DNA of 64,000 nucleotides from DASUBV01 sp963725175 (GCA_963725175.1 CAVRXH010000006.1:2294001-2358000), one strand, 5' to 3'; counted from the first letter of the stretch, positions 26,457-35,199 are shown. Numbers and translations are program-made. Notes: generated by a model not told the origin, from the letters alone.

Positions 26457-27389
26457 TCATGAGGTGACCCCGAAGCCGGTGGTCCGGCGCCGGATGAGGG
26501 TGATGGAGACGGTGATCAAGAACAAGACGACGGCGATCGCGGCGCCGTAGCCGGTATTCCCGATCACGATGCCTTCCTGATAGACCAGGTAGCTCAGCGT
26601 TGTCGTCACGTTGTTCGGACCGCCGTTGCTGAGCTCGTAGAATTGCGTGAATGCCTGGAGCGATCCGATCGTGGTGATGATGACGACGAAAGTCGTCACC
26701 ACCCTGAGCTGCGGCCAGGTGATATACCAGAACTCCCGCCACGGCCCGCAGCCGTCGACCCTGGCCGCCTCGCCGTATTCCTCGGAAATGACCGCCAGGC
26801 CGCCCAGGAAAACGATCGTGGTGAAGCCCACCTCGTGCCACAGGCTGAAGAGGATCATGGCGGGCATGGCGCTGCCCTGCGCCTGCACCCACTGCGAGGC
26901 CGGCAGGTGCATGCTGCGCAGCACCCAGTTGGCCAGGCCGAACTGCGGGTTGAAGATCCAGGCCCAGATCATCGACGTCGCGATCAGCGGCGTCGCGTTG
27001 GGCAGGTAGATGGCCAGGCGTGACATGTTCATCGCGCGCCCGCCGCGCATCAGCAGCAGGGCCAGCGACAGCGAGATGGCGGTGCCGCCGATCACCATCG
27101 CGCCGCAGAAGTACAGCGAGTTCAGCAGGCTGTCGGCGAAGCTCGGGTCGGTCGCGGTGAACAGCTCCCGGTAGTTGCCCAGCCCCTTGAACACCGACAT
27201 GGCGGGGTTCAGGACGTTCCAGTTCCACAGCGACACATAGAACGTGTAGAAGGTCGGGACGATGACGAACGCCGCGAAGATGAGCACCGCCGGCGCCGAA
27301 TACAGCCAGCCTTTCTTGGTGTTGCGAAAATCGCGGCCGCCACGTCCTGCACGACGACGGCCCGCGCTTCGGGCTGCTATCCCGGTCAC
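26457..27389 (-). CDS. carbohydrate ABC transporter permease, MalF type
   Basis: GTG 27389 starts the first gene of the five-gene operon. The 310-residue protein has a basic N-terminus, six membrane segments and the coupling loop EEYGEAARVDGCGPWREFWYITWPQL, with SNGGPNN later as in MalF-type permeases. It pairs with the permease at 24234-25124. Confidence 0.9.
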   Translation of the reverse strand: MTGIAARSAGRRRAGRGGRDFRNTKKGWLYSAPAVLIFAAFVIVPTFYTFYVSLWNWNVLNPAMSVFKGLGNYRELFTATDPSFADSLLNSLYFCGAMVIGGTAISLSLALLLMRGGRAMNMSRLAIYLPNATPLIATSMIWAWIFNPQFGLANWVLRSMHLPASQWVQAQGSAMPAMILFSLWHEVGFTTIVFLGGLAVISEEYGEAARVDGCGPWREFWYITWPQLRVVTTFVVIITTIGSLQAFTQFYELSNGGPNNVTTTLSYLVYQEGIVIGNTGYGAAIAVVLFLITVSITLIRRRTTGFGVTS

Positions 27390-27411
27390 GCACGCAGTGA
27401 ACCGCAGCTAG

Positions 27412-27449
27412 GTTACGGTAAGGCGATCATCTGCTGTCAAAACAGTAAC
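27412..27449 (-). promoter_or_regulatory. candidate promoter and operator of the ABC operon
   Basis: On the minus strand a TTGACA box (27440-27435) lies inside the inverted repeat CTGTTTTGACAG, and an outer GTTAC/GTAAC pair brackets the region. A short palindrome over a -35 box upstream of a sugar operon suggests a LacI-type repressor site. No regulator gene is adjacent. Confidence 0.35.
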
Positions 27450-27575
27450 GAGCCTAGCAAGATCGCCATAACTCTGAAATCCTGAAAGGCTGGTCATAGT
27501 AGACCCTCGCATCCGCACGGCAGCGGCTTCAGGCAGGCTCGGCCAGCATCCTCGCAGCTCTTCCGCCCGACACGG

Positions 27576-27618
27576 ACGTAACCCTACCCATTCCCATGGG
27601 TTGTGGGTAGGATTACGT
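27576..27618. promoter_or_regulatory. 43-bp palindrome, likely AbiEi operator
   Basis: Left arm ACGTAACCCTACCCA and right arm TGGGTAGGATTACGT match at 14 of 15 positions around a 13-bp spacer that itself contains CCCATGGG. The right arm ends 15 bp before the antitoxin ATG and covers a TAGGAT -10-like box. AbiEi antitoxins are known to bind inverted repeats in their own promoter. Confidence 0.65.
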
Positions 27619-27633
27619 ACAGCGGAGGAGGCG

Positions 27634-28212
27634 ATGATCATCGTGCTGCCGGGCCTGCCGGGGACATTTACCTTCGCCCAGGCCGCGCAGCATGGGCTGT
27701 CCCGAGGGGAACTCACTCGCCTGCGAGACGGCGGCGAGGTGGAGCAGATCGCCCGCGGTATCTACCGCCGCGCCGATCAGGAGCCAGCCGACTACGACCT
27801 GCTGGAGATCGCGATCCGGGCACACCAGCCCACCTTGTGCCTGCTGTCCGCCCTGGCCCGTCATGAGCTGACCGACATCATCCCGCCAGTGCACGACATC
27901 GCGATCCCTCGCGGCGCGTGGCGGCCAGCCGTCTCCGCGCCGGTGCACTGGCACAAGTTCAGCCCGGAGACGTTCGAGATCGGGCGCAGCATGATTCGAC
28001 TCGACGAGTCGTATTCCATCGGGCTCTACGACGCGGCTCGCTGCATCATCGACGCCTACCGGGTGCCCGGCGGCGTCGGCCCGGACATCGCCAACGAGGC
28101 GCTCAGGCGCTGGCTGCGCCGTGGCGGCAGGCCGCCTGAGCTGATTCACCTCACCACTACGTTCCCCAAGGCCCGGCCGCCGTTGCTGCACGCACTCCAG
28201 GTACTTCTGTGA
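27634..28212 (+). CDS. AbiEi-type antitoxin-domain protein
   Basis: ATG 27634 has GGAGGAGG immediately upstream, so the longer frame from 27601 is not used. The 192-residue product has an N-terminal winged helix (FTFAQAAQHGLSRGELTRLRDGGEVEQIARGIYRR) and the AbiEi-like C-terminal domain (LCLLSALARHELTD, HDIAIPRG, YDAARCIIDAYR). In type IV systems this antitoxin precedes an AbiEii nucleotidyltransferase toxin. None follows here; the next genes are on the other strand. Confidence 0.75.
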   Translation: MIIVLPGLPGTFTFAQAAQHGLSRGELTRLRDGGEVEQIARGIYRRADQEPADYDLLEIAIRAHQPTLCLLSALARHELTDIIPPVHDIAIPRGAWRPAVSAPVHWHKFSPETFEIGRSMIRLDESYSIGLYDAARCIIDAYRVPGGVGPDIANEALRRWLRRGGRPPELIHLTTTFPKARPPLLHALQVLL

Positions 28213-28303
28213 TGGCTTAGCCCGGCGCTGAGCTCTTTTGCTGACCCGGTCATCTCCGGGCGGCTGCCCGGTCAGTCTGTCTGGAATCCGGCAAGCTGGA
28301 AGT

Positions 28304-28323
28304 GGTCCGCGGATCCGCGGACC
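28304..28323. repeat. 20-bp perfect palindrome
   Basis: GGTCCGCGGA is followed directly by its reverse complement, in the gap between the converging AbiEi-like and 55-residue genes. It has no loop, so it is either a DNA-binding site or part of a bidirectional terminator. Confidence 0.5.
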
Positions 28324-28328
28324 CGCGG

Positions 28329-28496
28329 TTAAGGGGTGTCCCAGTGGGGTGGGCGGTCGCGGAGGTAGCGGTCCTCGTCGTCGGGGTCCGGGCGGTCACC
28401 CCAGCCGATGTCGGTCTCGTCCAGGCTCCGGGACGGCAGCACCGGCCGGTCTTCCGGCTTCGGTTCGCGCTTCGGTGCGCGGTCCTGGTGCTCCAT
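28329..28496 (-). CDS. conserved small acidic protein (55 residues)
   Basis: ATG 28496 lies 25 bp after the MFS stop on the same strand. The product starts MEHQDRAPKREPKPEDRP and ends with ETDIGWGDRPDPDD and DRPPHWD, the pattern of a small, charged, probably disordered protein common in actinomycetes. Function is unknown. It is at the end of the ATP-grasp/PqqD operon but is not an obvious precursor peptide. Confidence 0.65.
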   Translation of the reverse strand: MEHQDRAPKREPKPEDRPVLPSRSLDETDIGWGDRPDPDDEDRYLRDRPPHWDTP

Positions 28497-28521
28497 CGTC
28501 CCATTGTCGCGGTTCCGCTGG

Positions 28522-29772
28522 TCAGGTCGCGAACTGGACCTCGGCGTCCTCGCCCGCGTCGAGCCGCCGCGATCGCCTGCGGACCAGCAGCAGGCCGCCC
28601 GCCGCGGCGGCGACCATGAGGCACCCGTAGAGCAGCCAGCCGGCCGGGCCGAGCGCCACCACGCCCGCCATCGCGGCCGGCCCGGCGATGCCGACGACCG
28701 CCCAGGACAGGTCGAACGCGGACAGGTACTCGGTGCGCCGGTCAGCCGGGGCCAGCTCGAACGACAGGGTCCACCAGGACGGTGACTCGCACAGCTCGCC
28801 GGCCGTCAGGGCCAGCGCGACCACGATCAGCAGCCCGACCGCGACCAGCGCCGGGGTCCACGGCGTGACCGCCAGCAGCGCGGCCATCACGCAGAACGCG
28901 ACCGCGGCCAGCCTGATGCCGCGCGCGGCATGCCGCACCTGGGTGATCCGGCTGGAGAACCGGTACTGGAGCAGCACCACGATCGCGGTGTTCAGGGTCA
29001 CCACGACCGCGACGGTCCAGGACGGGATGAAGGAGTAGCGCAGCACCCACAGCGGCAGGCCGACGTCGATCACGACCAGGCTGCTGCCGAACACGGCGGC
29101 GGCGAGCACCAGGCCGAGGTATTCCCAGTCGCGCAGCACCGACCAGCTGGTCCGCTCGGTCACCGAGACTTTCCCCGGCGGGCGGAGCATCAGCGTGCAC
29201 ACGGCGCCGACCGCGAACGACGCGGCGTTGACCGCCAGCGCGACCCGCAGCTCGGTCCGCGAGCCGGTCGCCAGGAACCAGGCGCCGACGGCCCCGGCCA
29301 GCAGGTAGCCGATGTTGCGCAGCGCCCGGACGGCGCCGAGCGCGGCGGCGCGCTGCTCCTCGCCCAGCACGGCCACGGTCAGCGCCTGGCTGAGCCCGTT
29401 GGCGCCCGCGCGGGAGACGCCGACGCCCGCCGCCAGCACCAGCAGGGGCAGGAACCCGTGTGACAGCGCCATCAGCCCGAACACGACCACCTGGGCGATC
29501 TTGGTGGCCAGGGTGTACCGGAACACGCCGATCCGGCCGGCCACCGCGCCGGCGGGCACCGCGGCGGCGATCTCGCACGCGCCGGCGACCGACAGGACGA
29601 TGCCGAGCCCGGCGGCGGACAGCCCGGCCACCCGCAGCGCGAAGAACGGCAGGCAGATGGCGGCCAGCCCGCTGCCTGCCGCGTCGGTCAGCGAGTTCAC
29701 CGACAGCACCCTGGTGGGACCGGGCCTGGCCAGGGCGTCCCACCAGCCGAGCGAGCGCAGCAGCCGGCGCAC
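28522..29772 (-). CDS. MFS transporter
   Basis: GTG 29772 opens a 416-residue protein with about twelve hydrophobic segments. A central loop (LMLRPPGKVSVTERTSWSVLRDWEYLG) separates two halves, as in drug-efflux MFS proteins. Its 5' end overlaps the PqqD-like gene by 76 bp, so it is almost certainly co-transcribed with the ATP-grasp cassette. It would export the cassette's product. Confidence 0.85.
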   Translation of the reverse strand: MRRLLRSLGWWDALARPGPTRVLSVNSLTDAAGSGLAAICLPFFALRVAGLSAAGLGIVLSVAGACEIAAAVPAGAVAGRIGVFRYTLATKIAQVVVFGLMALSHGFLPLLVLAAGVGVSRAGANGLSQALTVAVLGEEQRAAALGAVRALRNIGYLLAGAVGAWFLATGSRTELRVALAVNAASFAVGAVCTLMLRPPGKVSVTERTSWSVLRDWEYLGLVLAAAVFGSSLVVIDVGLPLWVLRYSFIPSWTVAVVVTLNTAIVVLLQYRFSSRITQVRHAARGIRLAAVAFCVMAALLAVTPWTPALVAVGLLIVVALALTAGELCESPSWWTLSFELAPADRRTEYLSAFDLSWAVVGIAGPAAMAGVVALGPAGWLLYGCLMVAAAAGGLLLVRRRSRRLDAGEDAEVQFAT

Positions 29773-30035
29773 GGGTGCCTGACGACGAAGCCCCGCTCCA
29801 CCAGGTCGGCCATGAAGTCGGTCACAGCCTGCGCGGCGACATCGGCGGTCACCTCGTAATGGCCCGCCACCTCGGTGGCGATCTGGCTAACGGTCAGGCC
29901 GCTGCCCACCTTGGACCAGATGTAGGCGCCAGTCTCGTTCACTTCATATCCGTCGTGGTAGGTCTCGATCAGCATCCCGGTCGGCGACCGCCGGGTGAAG
30001 GTGCCCATGGCCCGCAGCGGAACCCAGTCGCTCAT
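29697..30035 (-). CDS. PqqD-like peptide-binding (RRE) protein
   Basis: ATG 30035 overlaps the nucleotidyltransferase stop (ATGA). Residues 30-85 match the PqqD fold: YEVNETGAYIWSKVGSGLTVSQIATEVAGHYEV and then VTDFMADLVERGFV. PqqD proteins bind leader peptides and present them to modifying enzymes. The 112-residue length includes a Cys/Pro/Gly-rich tail in the overlap with the MFS gene. The neighbours suggest a peptide- or amino-acid-derived product, but no precursor is visible. Confidence 0.75.
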   Translation of the reverse strand: MSDWVPLRAMGTFTRRSPTGMLIETYHDGYEVNETGAYIWSKVGSGLTVSQIATEVAGHYEVTADVAAQAVTDFMADLVERGFVVRHPCAGCCARSAGGTPWPGPVPPGCCR

Positions 30036-30910
30036 CGCGCGCCCCTCGCCTCGACCGACAGCAGCAGCCGCTGCGCCAGGCGGCCGGCCCGCTCGGCCCA
30101 GCCGGACGGGTCGGTGCTCGCCCCGGCCATGGTGATCATGTCCCAGCCGTCGGACACGGAGATCTCCGCCGGGCGGACCTTCTCCAGCCGCCGGTACAGC
30201 CACTTGCGGTTCACCGAGTAGTCGCCGTAGAGGGCGAGCACCGCCTCCACCGCCTCCAGCACCGCGAGCTGGCCGGCCAGCGCGGCGGTCTGGCCGTCGC
30301 CGGTCGCCAGCAGCCCGCCGACGTCCTCGATGTAGGTCTCGGCCTTGAGCTTGTGGTTCTCCCCCAGCCAGAGCCCGTAGCGGGACTGGTCGATGGCCTC
30401 CTTGCGCTGCTGCCACCAGCCCGCGCCGCTGAGCGGCCGCCCCGCGGCCAGCCGGTAGAGCATGTCCTGCTCGTTCTCCATCAGCTCGGGCGATTCCTGG
30501 CTCGGCGTGCCGGCCGCGAACCTGGCGATCACCTCGTCGATCTGCGCGACCGTCCAGACCTCGATATCGGCGCGGTAGGCGCCGAACTCGCCGAGCACGA
30601 TGCGGATCTCCGGGTCGGTGGTCGACACGTGCCGGACGAAGTACTCCAGGGTGTCGTCCACGGCCAGCGGGCTGGCGGTCACCACGTACAGGTCGATGTC
30701 GCTGGCGGCGTGGCCCCAGCCCTGCACGATGGAGCCCGCGGCGAAGATGCTCACCGCGCCGCCGAACAGCGGGTACTTGCCGGTGATCTCCTCGACGCCG
30801 GGGATGTCCGCGCCGACCCGCCTGCCTTCCGCGAGCGCGTCCCTGGTCTGTGTCGATGCTTCCGAGCCGCTTCCGTACCGCAGGCTCATGCCGGGTGCCT
30901 CGAATGTCAT
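30032..30910 (-). CDS. Pol-beta-type nucleotidyltransferase
   Basis: ATG 30910 overlaps the ATP-grasp stop (ATGA) and has AAAGGGAG upstream. The 292-residue protein has the nucleotidyltransferase core: GSIVQGWGHAASDIDLYVV with Ser60, Asp71 and Asp73, and the third Asp in RADIEVWT (115). The C-terminal half is helical (YGDYSVNRKWLYRRLEKV), like MNT/kanamycin-type enzymes. It would adenylylate or otherwise nucleotidylate a small molecule, peptide or partner. Confidence 0.8.
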   Translation of the reverse strand: MTFEAPGMSLRYGSGSEASTQTRDALAEGRRVGADIPGVEEITGKYPLFGGAVSIFAAGSIVQGWGHAASDIDLYVVTASPLAVDDTLEYFVRHVSTTDPEIRIVLGEFGAYRADIEVWTVAQIDEVIARFAAGTPSQESPELMENEQDMLYRLAAGRPLSGAGWWQQRKEAIDQSRYGLWLGENHKLKAETYIEDVGGLLATGDGQTAALAGQLAVLEAVEAVLALYGDYSVNRKWLYRRLEKVRPAEISVSDGWDMITMAGASTDPSGWAERAGRLAQRLLLSVEARGAR

Positions 30911-32238
30911 GGCTGGACTCCCTTTCCGCGCGGGGCGCAGGTGTACAGGCCGTCTTGTTCCATGGCGCGCAGCCGCAGGTAGTCGCGCTGCACGTCCGCA
31001 CTGGTCGTGCCCGCCAGGTAGGCGTAGCCGGGTGAGTCGATGAGGTCGCGGGTGACGGGCAGCGCCGCGCCTGGCCGGACGGCCGGCAGGACGGCCACCA
31101 CCGTCGGCAGCTCCCCGATGGCCGCGACCCAGTCCATCGAGGCGACCTCGCCCGCCACCAGGTTGCGGAACGCGACGTTCCTGACCCGCGCCGACCAGGT
31201 CACGGCGAGATCGTCGAAGCCGGCCAGCCGGCCGGGGCTGGCCAGGGCGTCGGCTAGCAGGTCGAGCTGCGACACTCCGGAGTACCTGGCGACGACATCG
31301 GGCGCGGTCGCGCCGCTGAGCCGGGCGCCGCACTCGATCAGCACCGGCCCGGAACCGGTCAGCATCACCTCGGTGTGCGCGGCGGAGGTTTGCACGCCGA
31401 GCGCGTCGAGGACCGCGAACACGAACTCGCGCAGCGTCCTTGCCTGCGGCGAGCGCATGTCGACGGGCTCCTCGAAGTCATACACCGGGCTGCTCGCCGC
31501 GTCCCCGGCCTTGGTGTACCGCCACATCTCGGCGACCCGGTGCAGGCCGCCATGCGACACCGTGTTCACGTAGAACTCGGTGCCCTCGACGCGCTCCTGC
31601 ACGATCACGGCGGTGTTCTGGTCGCCGTACAGGTTGGCGCTGGCGAGCACGGACTCACAGGCCCGGCGGATGACGCCGGGCCTGTCGCAGAACCAGACGT
31701 TGTCGGTGCCGGCGCTGTCCACCGGCTTGACCACGACGCGGGACAGCCCGCAGGACCGGCACCAGGCAAGCGCATCCTCGGCGCTGGTGAACCGCCCGCC
31801 CCTCGGCACGGCCAGCCCGGCCGCGGCGGCGGCCGCCGCCATCTGTGACTTGTCGCGGCGCGCCCGCGCCTGGGCCGGCCGGTTTCCCGGCAGCCCGAGC
31901 GTGGCGGCCAGCGCGTCGGCGAGTAACACGCCGGACTCGGTACCCGCGACCACCTGGCTGATGCCGGCCGAAGTTAATTCCTTGACCAGCCGCGGCACAT
32001 CCTCGCCGGCCAGGTCGTCGAGGTAATCGGCCGCCTGGAAGCCGCTGGAGAAGTAGGCGGGCATATCCGGGCGGCTGCGCACATGCACGCAGGCGAAGCC
32101 GCGGTCGCGCATCCTGCCGGGCAGCAGGTGCCCGGTCGAGTACCCGTCAACGATGGCGAGGACCGGCGGGGCCGCGATACGGGGACTACGCAACACCCGC
32201 ACCCGGCGCGGCCGCGCGGATAGATGCGGTGCCAGCAC
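30907..32238 (-). CDS. ATP-grasp ligase
   Basis: GTG 32238 starts a 443-residue ATP-grasp protein. Key segments are RRDKSQMAAAAAAAGLAVPRGG, LSRVVVKPVDSAGTDNVWFCD (ATP-binding Lys), AVIVQERVEGTEFYVN, and the metal-binding AHTEVMLTGSGPVLIECGARLSG. The layout resembles L-amino-acid ligases, which join a carboxylate to an amine by an acyl-phosphate. A GAGGTG at about 32255 is far from this GTG and better placed for an out-of-frame ATG giving an 18-21 residue leader (MRAMRAGTASIRAAA start), so the exact start is uncertain. Confidence 0.8.
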   Translation of the reverse strand: MLAPHLSARPRRVRVLRSPRIAAPPVLAIVDGYSTGHLLPGRMRDRGFACVHVRSRPDMPAYFSSGFQAADYLDDLAGEDVPRLVKELTSAGISQVVAGTESGVLLADALAATLGLPGNRPAQARARRDKSQMAAAAAAAGLAVPRGGRFTSAEDALAWCRSCGLSRVVVKPVDSAGTDNVWFCDRPGVIRRACESVLASANLYGDQNTAVIVQERVEGTEFYVNTVSHGGLHRVAEMWRYTKAGDAASSPVYDFEEPVDMRSPQARTLREFVFAVLDALGVQTSAAHTEVMLTGSGPVLIECGARLSGATAPDVVARYSGVSQLDLLADALASPGRLAGFDDLAVTWSARVRNVAFRNLVAGEVASMDWVAAIGELPTVVAVLPAVRPGAALPVTRDLIDSPGYAYLAGTTSADVQRDYLRLRAMEQDGLYTCAPRGKGVQP

Positions 32239-32345
32239 GCATGGCCCGCATCACCTCTTCCCTCAGGCCCCCGCCTGGAGCACGTCCCGCGCGGGCATCT
32301 TCTGGGAATTTTAACCTTTCGTCCCCTTCCGGTACACCCGTGGTG

Positions 32346-32388
32346 GCGCCGGGCCCGGGTCAGGACCGGCCTGACCCGGGCCCGGCGC
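32346..32388. terminator. 19-bp perfect stem-loop
   Basis: Arms GCGCCGGGCCCGGGTCAGG and its exact complement flank a 5-nt loop. It sits 26 bp after the stop of the beta-helix gene (minus strand) and before the ATP-grasp cassette. There is no U-run, typical of actinomycete terminators. Confidence 0.75.
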
Positions 32389-32413
32389 GTTCATAAACGC
32401 GACGGGCTAGCCG

Positions 32414-34345
32414 TTACGGATAGCTCGTCACGTCGACCGGCTCGACGGTTCCCGGCGTAGTCGAGGTCACCGGGCCGCCGGTCCCGTTGATCACCGAGTT
32501 GTCGCCGCCTGACCCGGCGATCCACACCCCGAACACGTTGTGGAACTGCACGCCAGGCGTGTCCGGCGCCTGGAACGCCTCGGCGTCATAGAGCGTCGCG
32601 CTGGTGTCGATGAAGACCACGTAACTGCCCATCGCGTAGCCCTGGAACGAGGTGACGTGCTTGGTCACCAGGAAGGCCGGGTAGCCGTCCTGGGTGGGGC
32701 TCGCCATCCAGTCCGCCTGGCTCGGCGGGTCGTAGGGCAGCTCGTTCTGGAAGAAGACGTCGGTGCCGCCCTGGCCGCTCCAGATCACCTCGTTCTTCTG
32801 GTAGTGCTCGACGGCCAGGCCGTAGGCGGTGACATTGCTTCCGGTGACGACGACGCCCGTGCTGGCGGTGTTGGCGGTCCAGCTCACGTCGTTGCCGTGG
32901 TCCGCGCGCCAGGCCCAGACGTCGTCGATGATCGAGCTGCTCGCGTTGTCCAGCAGGCTGACATCCGCCCCCACCGGGGTGGTCTCCGCTCCGCCGATGC
33001 GGAAGAAGACATCCTGGATGAGGTCGGGGTCGGCAGCCGCGCCCGGACTAGGCAGCGGGGTGCCCACGGACAGCAGAACCTTGGAGTTGACCGGGCCGGC
33101 ATCGATGATCAGGCCGGAGACCTTGACGCCGCGGTTCGGCAGCGCGACCAGGGCGGCGTTGCCCTGCTGCGGCACCAGGGTGGCGAAGCCCAGGCCGAGC
33201 ACCACGGTGTCCGGGCGGCTCACCACGATCGGCTGGCTGAGCTGGTAGACGCCGGGCGTGAGGATCAGGTTCTTGCCCAGGGCCAGGGCGGCGTTGATCA
33301 GCGGCACCGGGGTAGACGGGTTCGCGGTGAAGAACGACGAGGCCGCCAGCGAGCTCCCCGCCTCCGAGCCGCCGGCCCAGGCCGGGCCGGAGGAGTTGTG
33401 CTGCACCGCCGGCACGAACACGTGGTAGCCGCCGGACGAGTCGGCGTACAGGAACGGCTCTTCCTCGGTCACCGGGCTGGTGTCCAGCACCGTGTTCTGC
33501 TGGCACTGGCCGCTGAAGGCCGGCGCTGGCGCGCCCTGCACCCCGGAGTAGACCATGTTCCACAGGCCGTTCGGGCAGCCGTTCGCGCCGCCGATGTCGG
33601 AGTTGCGGACCAGGTACTGCTGGTTGCCGTAGAAGTCGAGATCGCCGCTGACCTGGCTGTCCGCGATGAACCCGCCGCTGGCGTAGTCGTTAGCCGCGCA
33701 GTAGTCCTGGAACACCACGCTGCCGTTGATGATGGCCCGCCTGATCGGGTCGGCCTGCGAGGCGGACCAGCTCTCCTCGGAGTTCGCGCAGCCGGCACCG
33801 TAGGCGTCGACGACGGGCGGCGCGTAGTCCGGAGTCGTGGCCGGCAGGTCCACGTTGAGCGTCAGGTTCGACATCGACCGCCAGAAGTTCACGTCGGAAT
33901 TGCAGTCCGAGGTCCCGGCGGTGCACAGGTTGTTGTAGACCTCAATGGCGCCGTCGATCACGGTGTCCTGCGGCAGGTAGCCCAGGCCCGCCACCTCGGT
34001 GTAGTAGCCCACCTGGAACACCAGCGGGTCGGCGGCCGAGCCGTAGGTGCCCGGCTCGAAGAACACCGCGTAGCGCTGGCTGTCGAACTGGCTGTCCACC
34101 GGGACCTGCTGGGTGGAGATGTTGTTCAGGTCAGCCTGGATGGTCGCCTGGCTCATCGACGGGGAGAAGACGCAGACGTTGGGACCGAACAGGGCGGTGG
34201 TCGCCCCCGGGCACATCGACGAGGCGGGAGCCGACGACGGGCGCGCCGTCGAGGCGCTAGCGGCCGCCGGGATCATCAGCCCGGCTACGACCAGGGCGGC
34301 GGCGAGGGATGATAATGACGGATAACGCAATGCACGACCAGCCAT
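32414..34345 (-). CDS. secreted right-handed beta-helix protein, GH55-like
   Basis: ATG 34345 starts a 643-residue protein with a signal peptide (ALVVAGLMIPAAASA). Two successive pectate-lyase-like halves follow: about 55-300 (FEPGTYGSAADPLVFQ, DTVIDGAIEVYN) and about 320-600 (TPGVYQLSQPIVVSRPDTVVLGLGFATLV, VSGLIIDAGP, VWAWRADHG). Two tandem beta-helices occur in GH55 exo-beta-1,3-glucanases, and the WAWRADHG segment fits them, but the catalytic Glu was not identified. It is likely an extracellular polysaccharide-degrading or -binding enzyme, transcribed alone. Confidence 0.65.
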   Translation of the reverse strand: MAGRALRYPSLSSLAAALVVAGLMIPAAASASTARPSSAPASSMCPGATTALFGPNVCVFSPSMSQATIQADLNNISTQQVPVDSQFDSQRYAVFFEPGTYGSAADPLVFQVGYYTEVAGLGYLPQDTVIDGAIEVYNNLCTAGTSDCNSDVNFWRSMSNLTLNVDLPATTPDYAPPVVDAYGAGCANSEESWSASQADPIRRAIINGSVVFQDYCAANDYASGGFIADSQVSGDLDFYGNQQYLVRNSDIGGANGCPNGLWNMVYSGVQGAPAPAFSGQCQQNTVLDTSPVTEEEPFLYADSSGGYHVFVPAVQHNSSGPAWAGGSEAGSSLAASSFFTANPSTPVPLINAALALGKNLILTPGVYQLSQPIVVSRPDTVVLGLGFATLVPQQGNAALVALPNRGVKVSGLIIDAGPVNSKVLLSVGTPLPSPGAAADPDLIQDVFFRIGGAETTPVGADVSLLDNASSSIIDDVWAWRADHGNDVSWTANTASTGVVVTGSNVTAYGLAVEHYQKNEVIWSGQGGTDVFFQNELPYDPPSQADWMASPTQDGYPAFLVTKHVTSFQGYAMGSYVVFIDTSATLYDAEAFQAPDTPGVQFHNVFGVWIAGSGGDNSVINGTGGPVTSTTPGTVEPVDVTSYP

Positions 34346-34466
34346 TTAGCCTGATCCCTTCTGTCACGTCCTGAAAAAAGGGCAATCGAGATCAAGCTAA
34401 CGGCGGGCTTATGAACGGGACATTAAAGTTCCCGCGCAGCCATTAATAATCCGTTAACGGCACGGT

Positions 34467-34991
34467 ATGCCGCGAGCCGGCCAAAAAGCGGTCGCGCCGG
34501 GCTGGGCCGGCGAACTGCGCGCCGGCGCCGCGCGGTGGCCGCACGCGCTGCCGGCCTACGTGGCTGGCGCGGCCGTGGCGACTGCCCGTGACCTGGGCGG
34601 CGACCAGCCGGACCTGATCGTTCACGGCGACCTGCACGCCGGGAACATCCTGCGCGCCGGGCGCGAGCCCTGGCTGGCCATCGATCCCAAGGGCTGCACG
34701 GGGGACCCGGCCTATGACGCCGGCATGCCGATCAAGTGGCACCCGCTGCGACTGCTGGCGGCCGGCGAACTGCGCCGCGCCGCCCGCCGGCTGCTGGACA
34801 TCTACGCCGACGCGGCCGAGCTGGAGCCAGGGCGGGTGCGGCGCTGGGCCCAGTTCCATGCCGTGCGGGCCGCGTTCTGGGGACGCGGCCACGGGTTCGG
34901 CGCCGCCCGCAGCGGCACGGCGCAGGCCGAACTCACCGCGTTGGCCGACCGCCTAGCCGTATTCCTGGCCGCCGAAGCTGGCTCCGGGTAG
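34467..34991 (+). pseudogene. 5'-truncated aminoglycoside/hydroxyurea phosphotransferase
   Basis: Only the C-terminal half of an APH(6)-type kinase is present: LIVHGDLHAGNILRAG (catalytic Asp), WLAIDPKGCTGDPAYDAGMPIKW (metal-binding Asp), and a helical end. The family is normally about 280-300 residues; here 174 remain, and the ATP-binding N-lobe is missing. The upstream DNA is the AT-richer promoter region of the beta-helix gene. Alone it should be inactive. Confidence 0.75.
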
Positions 34992-35199
34992 GGACGATTG
35001 CCGTGGCCGGAGCGGTGTGGGGCTTCATCTCGCTCTTTAGATCCAGTCGTGGGTGCTCACCCACAAGACCTCCCGCCGGGCCGAAGATCTGTACCCCCGC
35101 TACGCCTACGGCCCGCCCCGGCAACGCCGGCATCTGCGACGGCATCACCTCTAGCGGGCCGCAGGGTTTGCTGTCGGATGGCGCGGCTAGTGTCCACTC
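34992..35199 (+). other. intergenic remnant DNA
   Basis: This gap has no convincing gene. A 33-codon plus-strand frame ending at the tag near 35153 reads VLTHKTSRRAEDLYPRYAYG and looks protein-like, so it may be the 3' end of a lost gene. No family was recognised. Confidence 0.3.

Noticed and set aside
30911..31333. N-terminal extension of the nucleotidyltransferase frame
   Set aside because: It is antisense-like Arg/Pro-rich sequence inside the ATP-grasp gene; ATG 30910 has a strong site and couples to the ATP-grasp stop.
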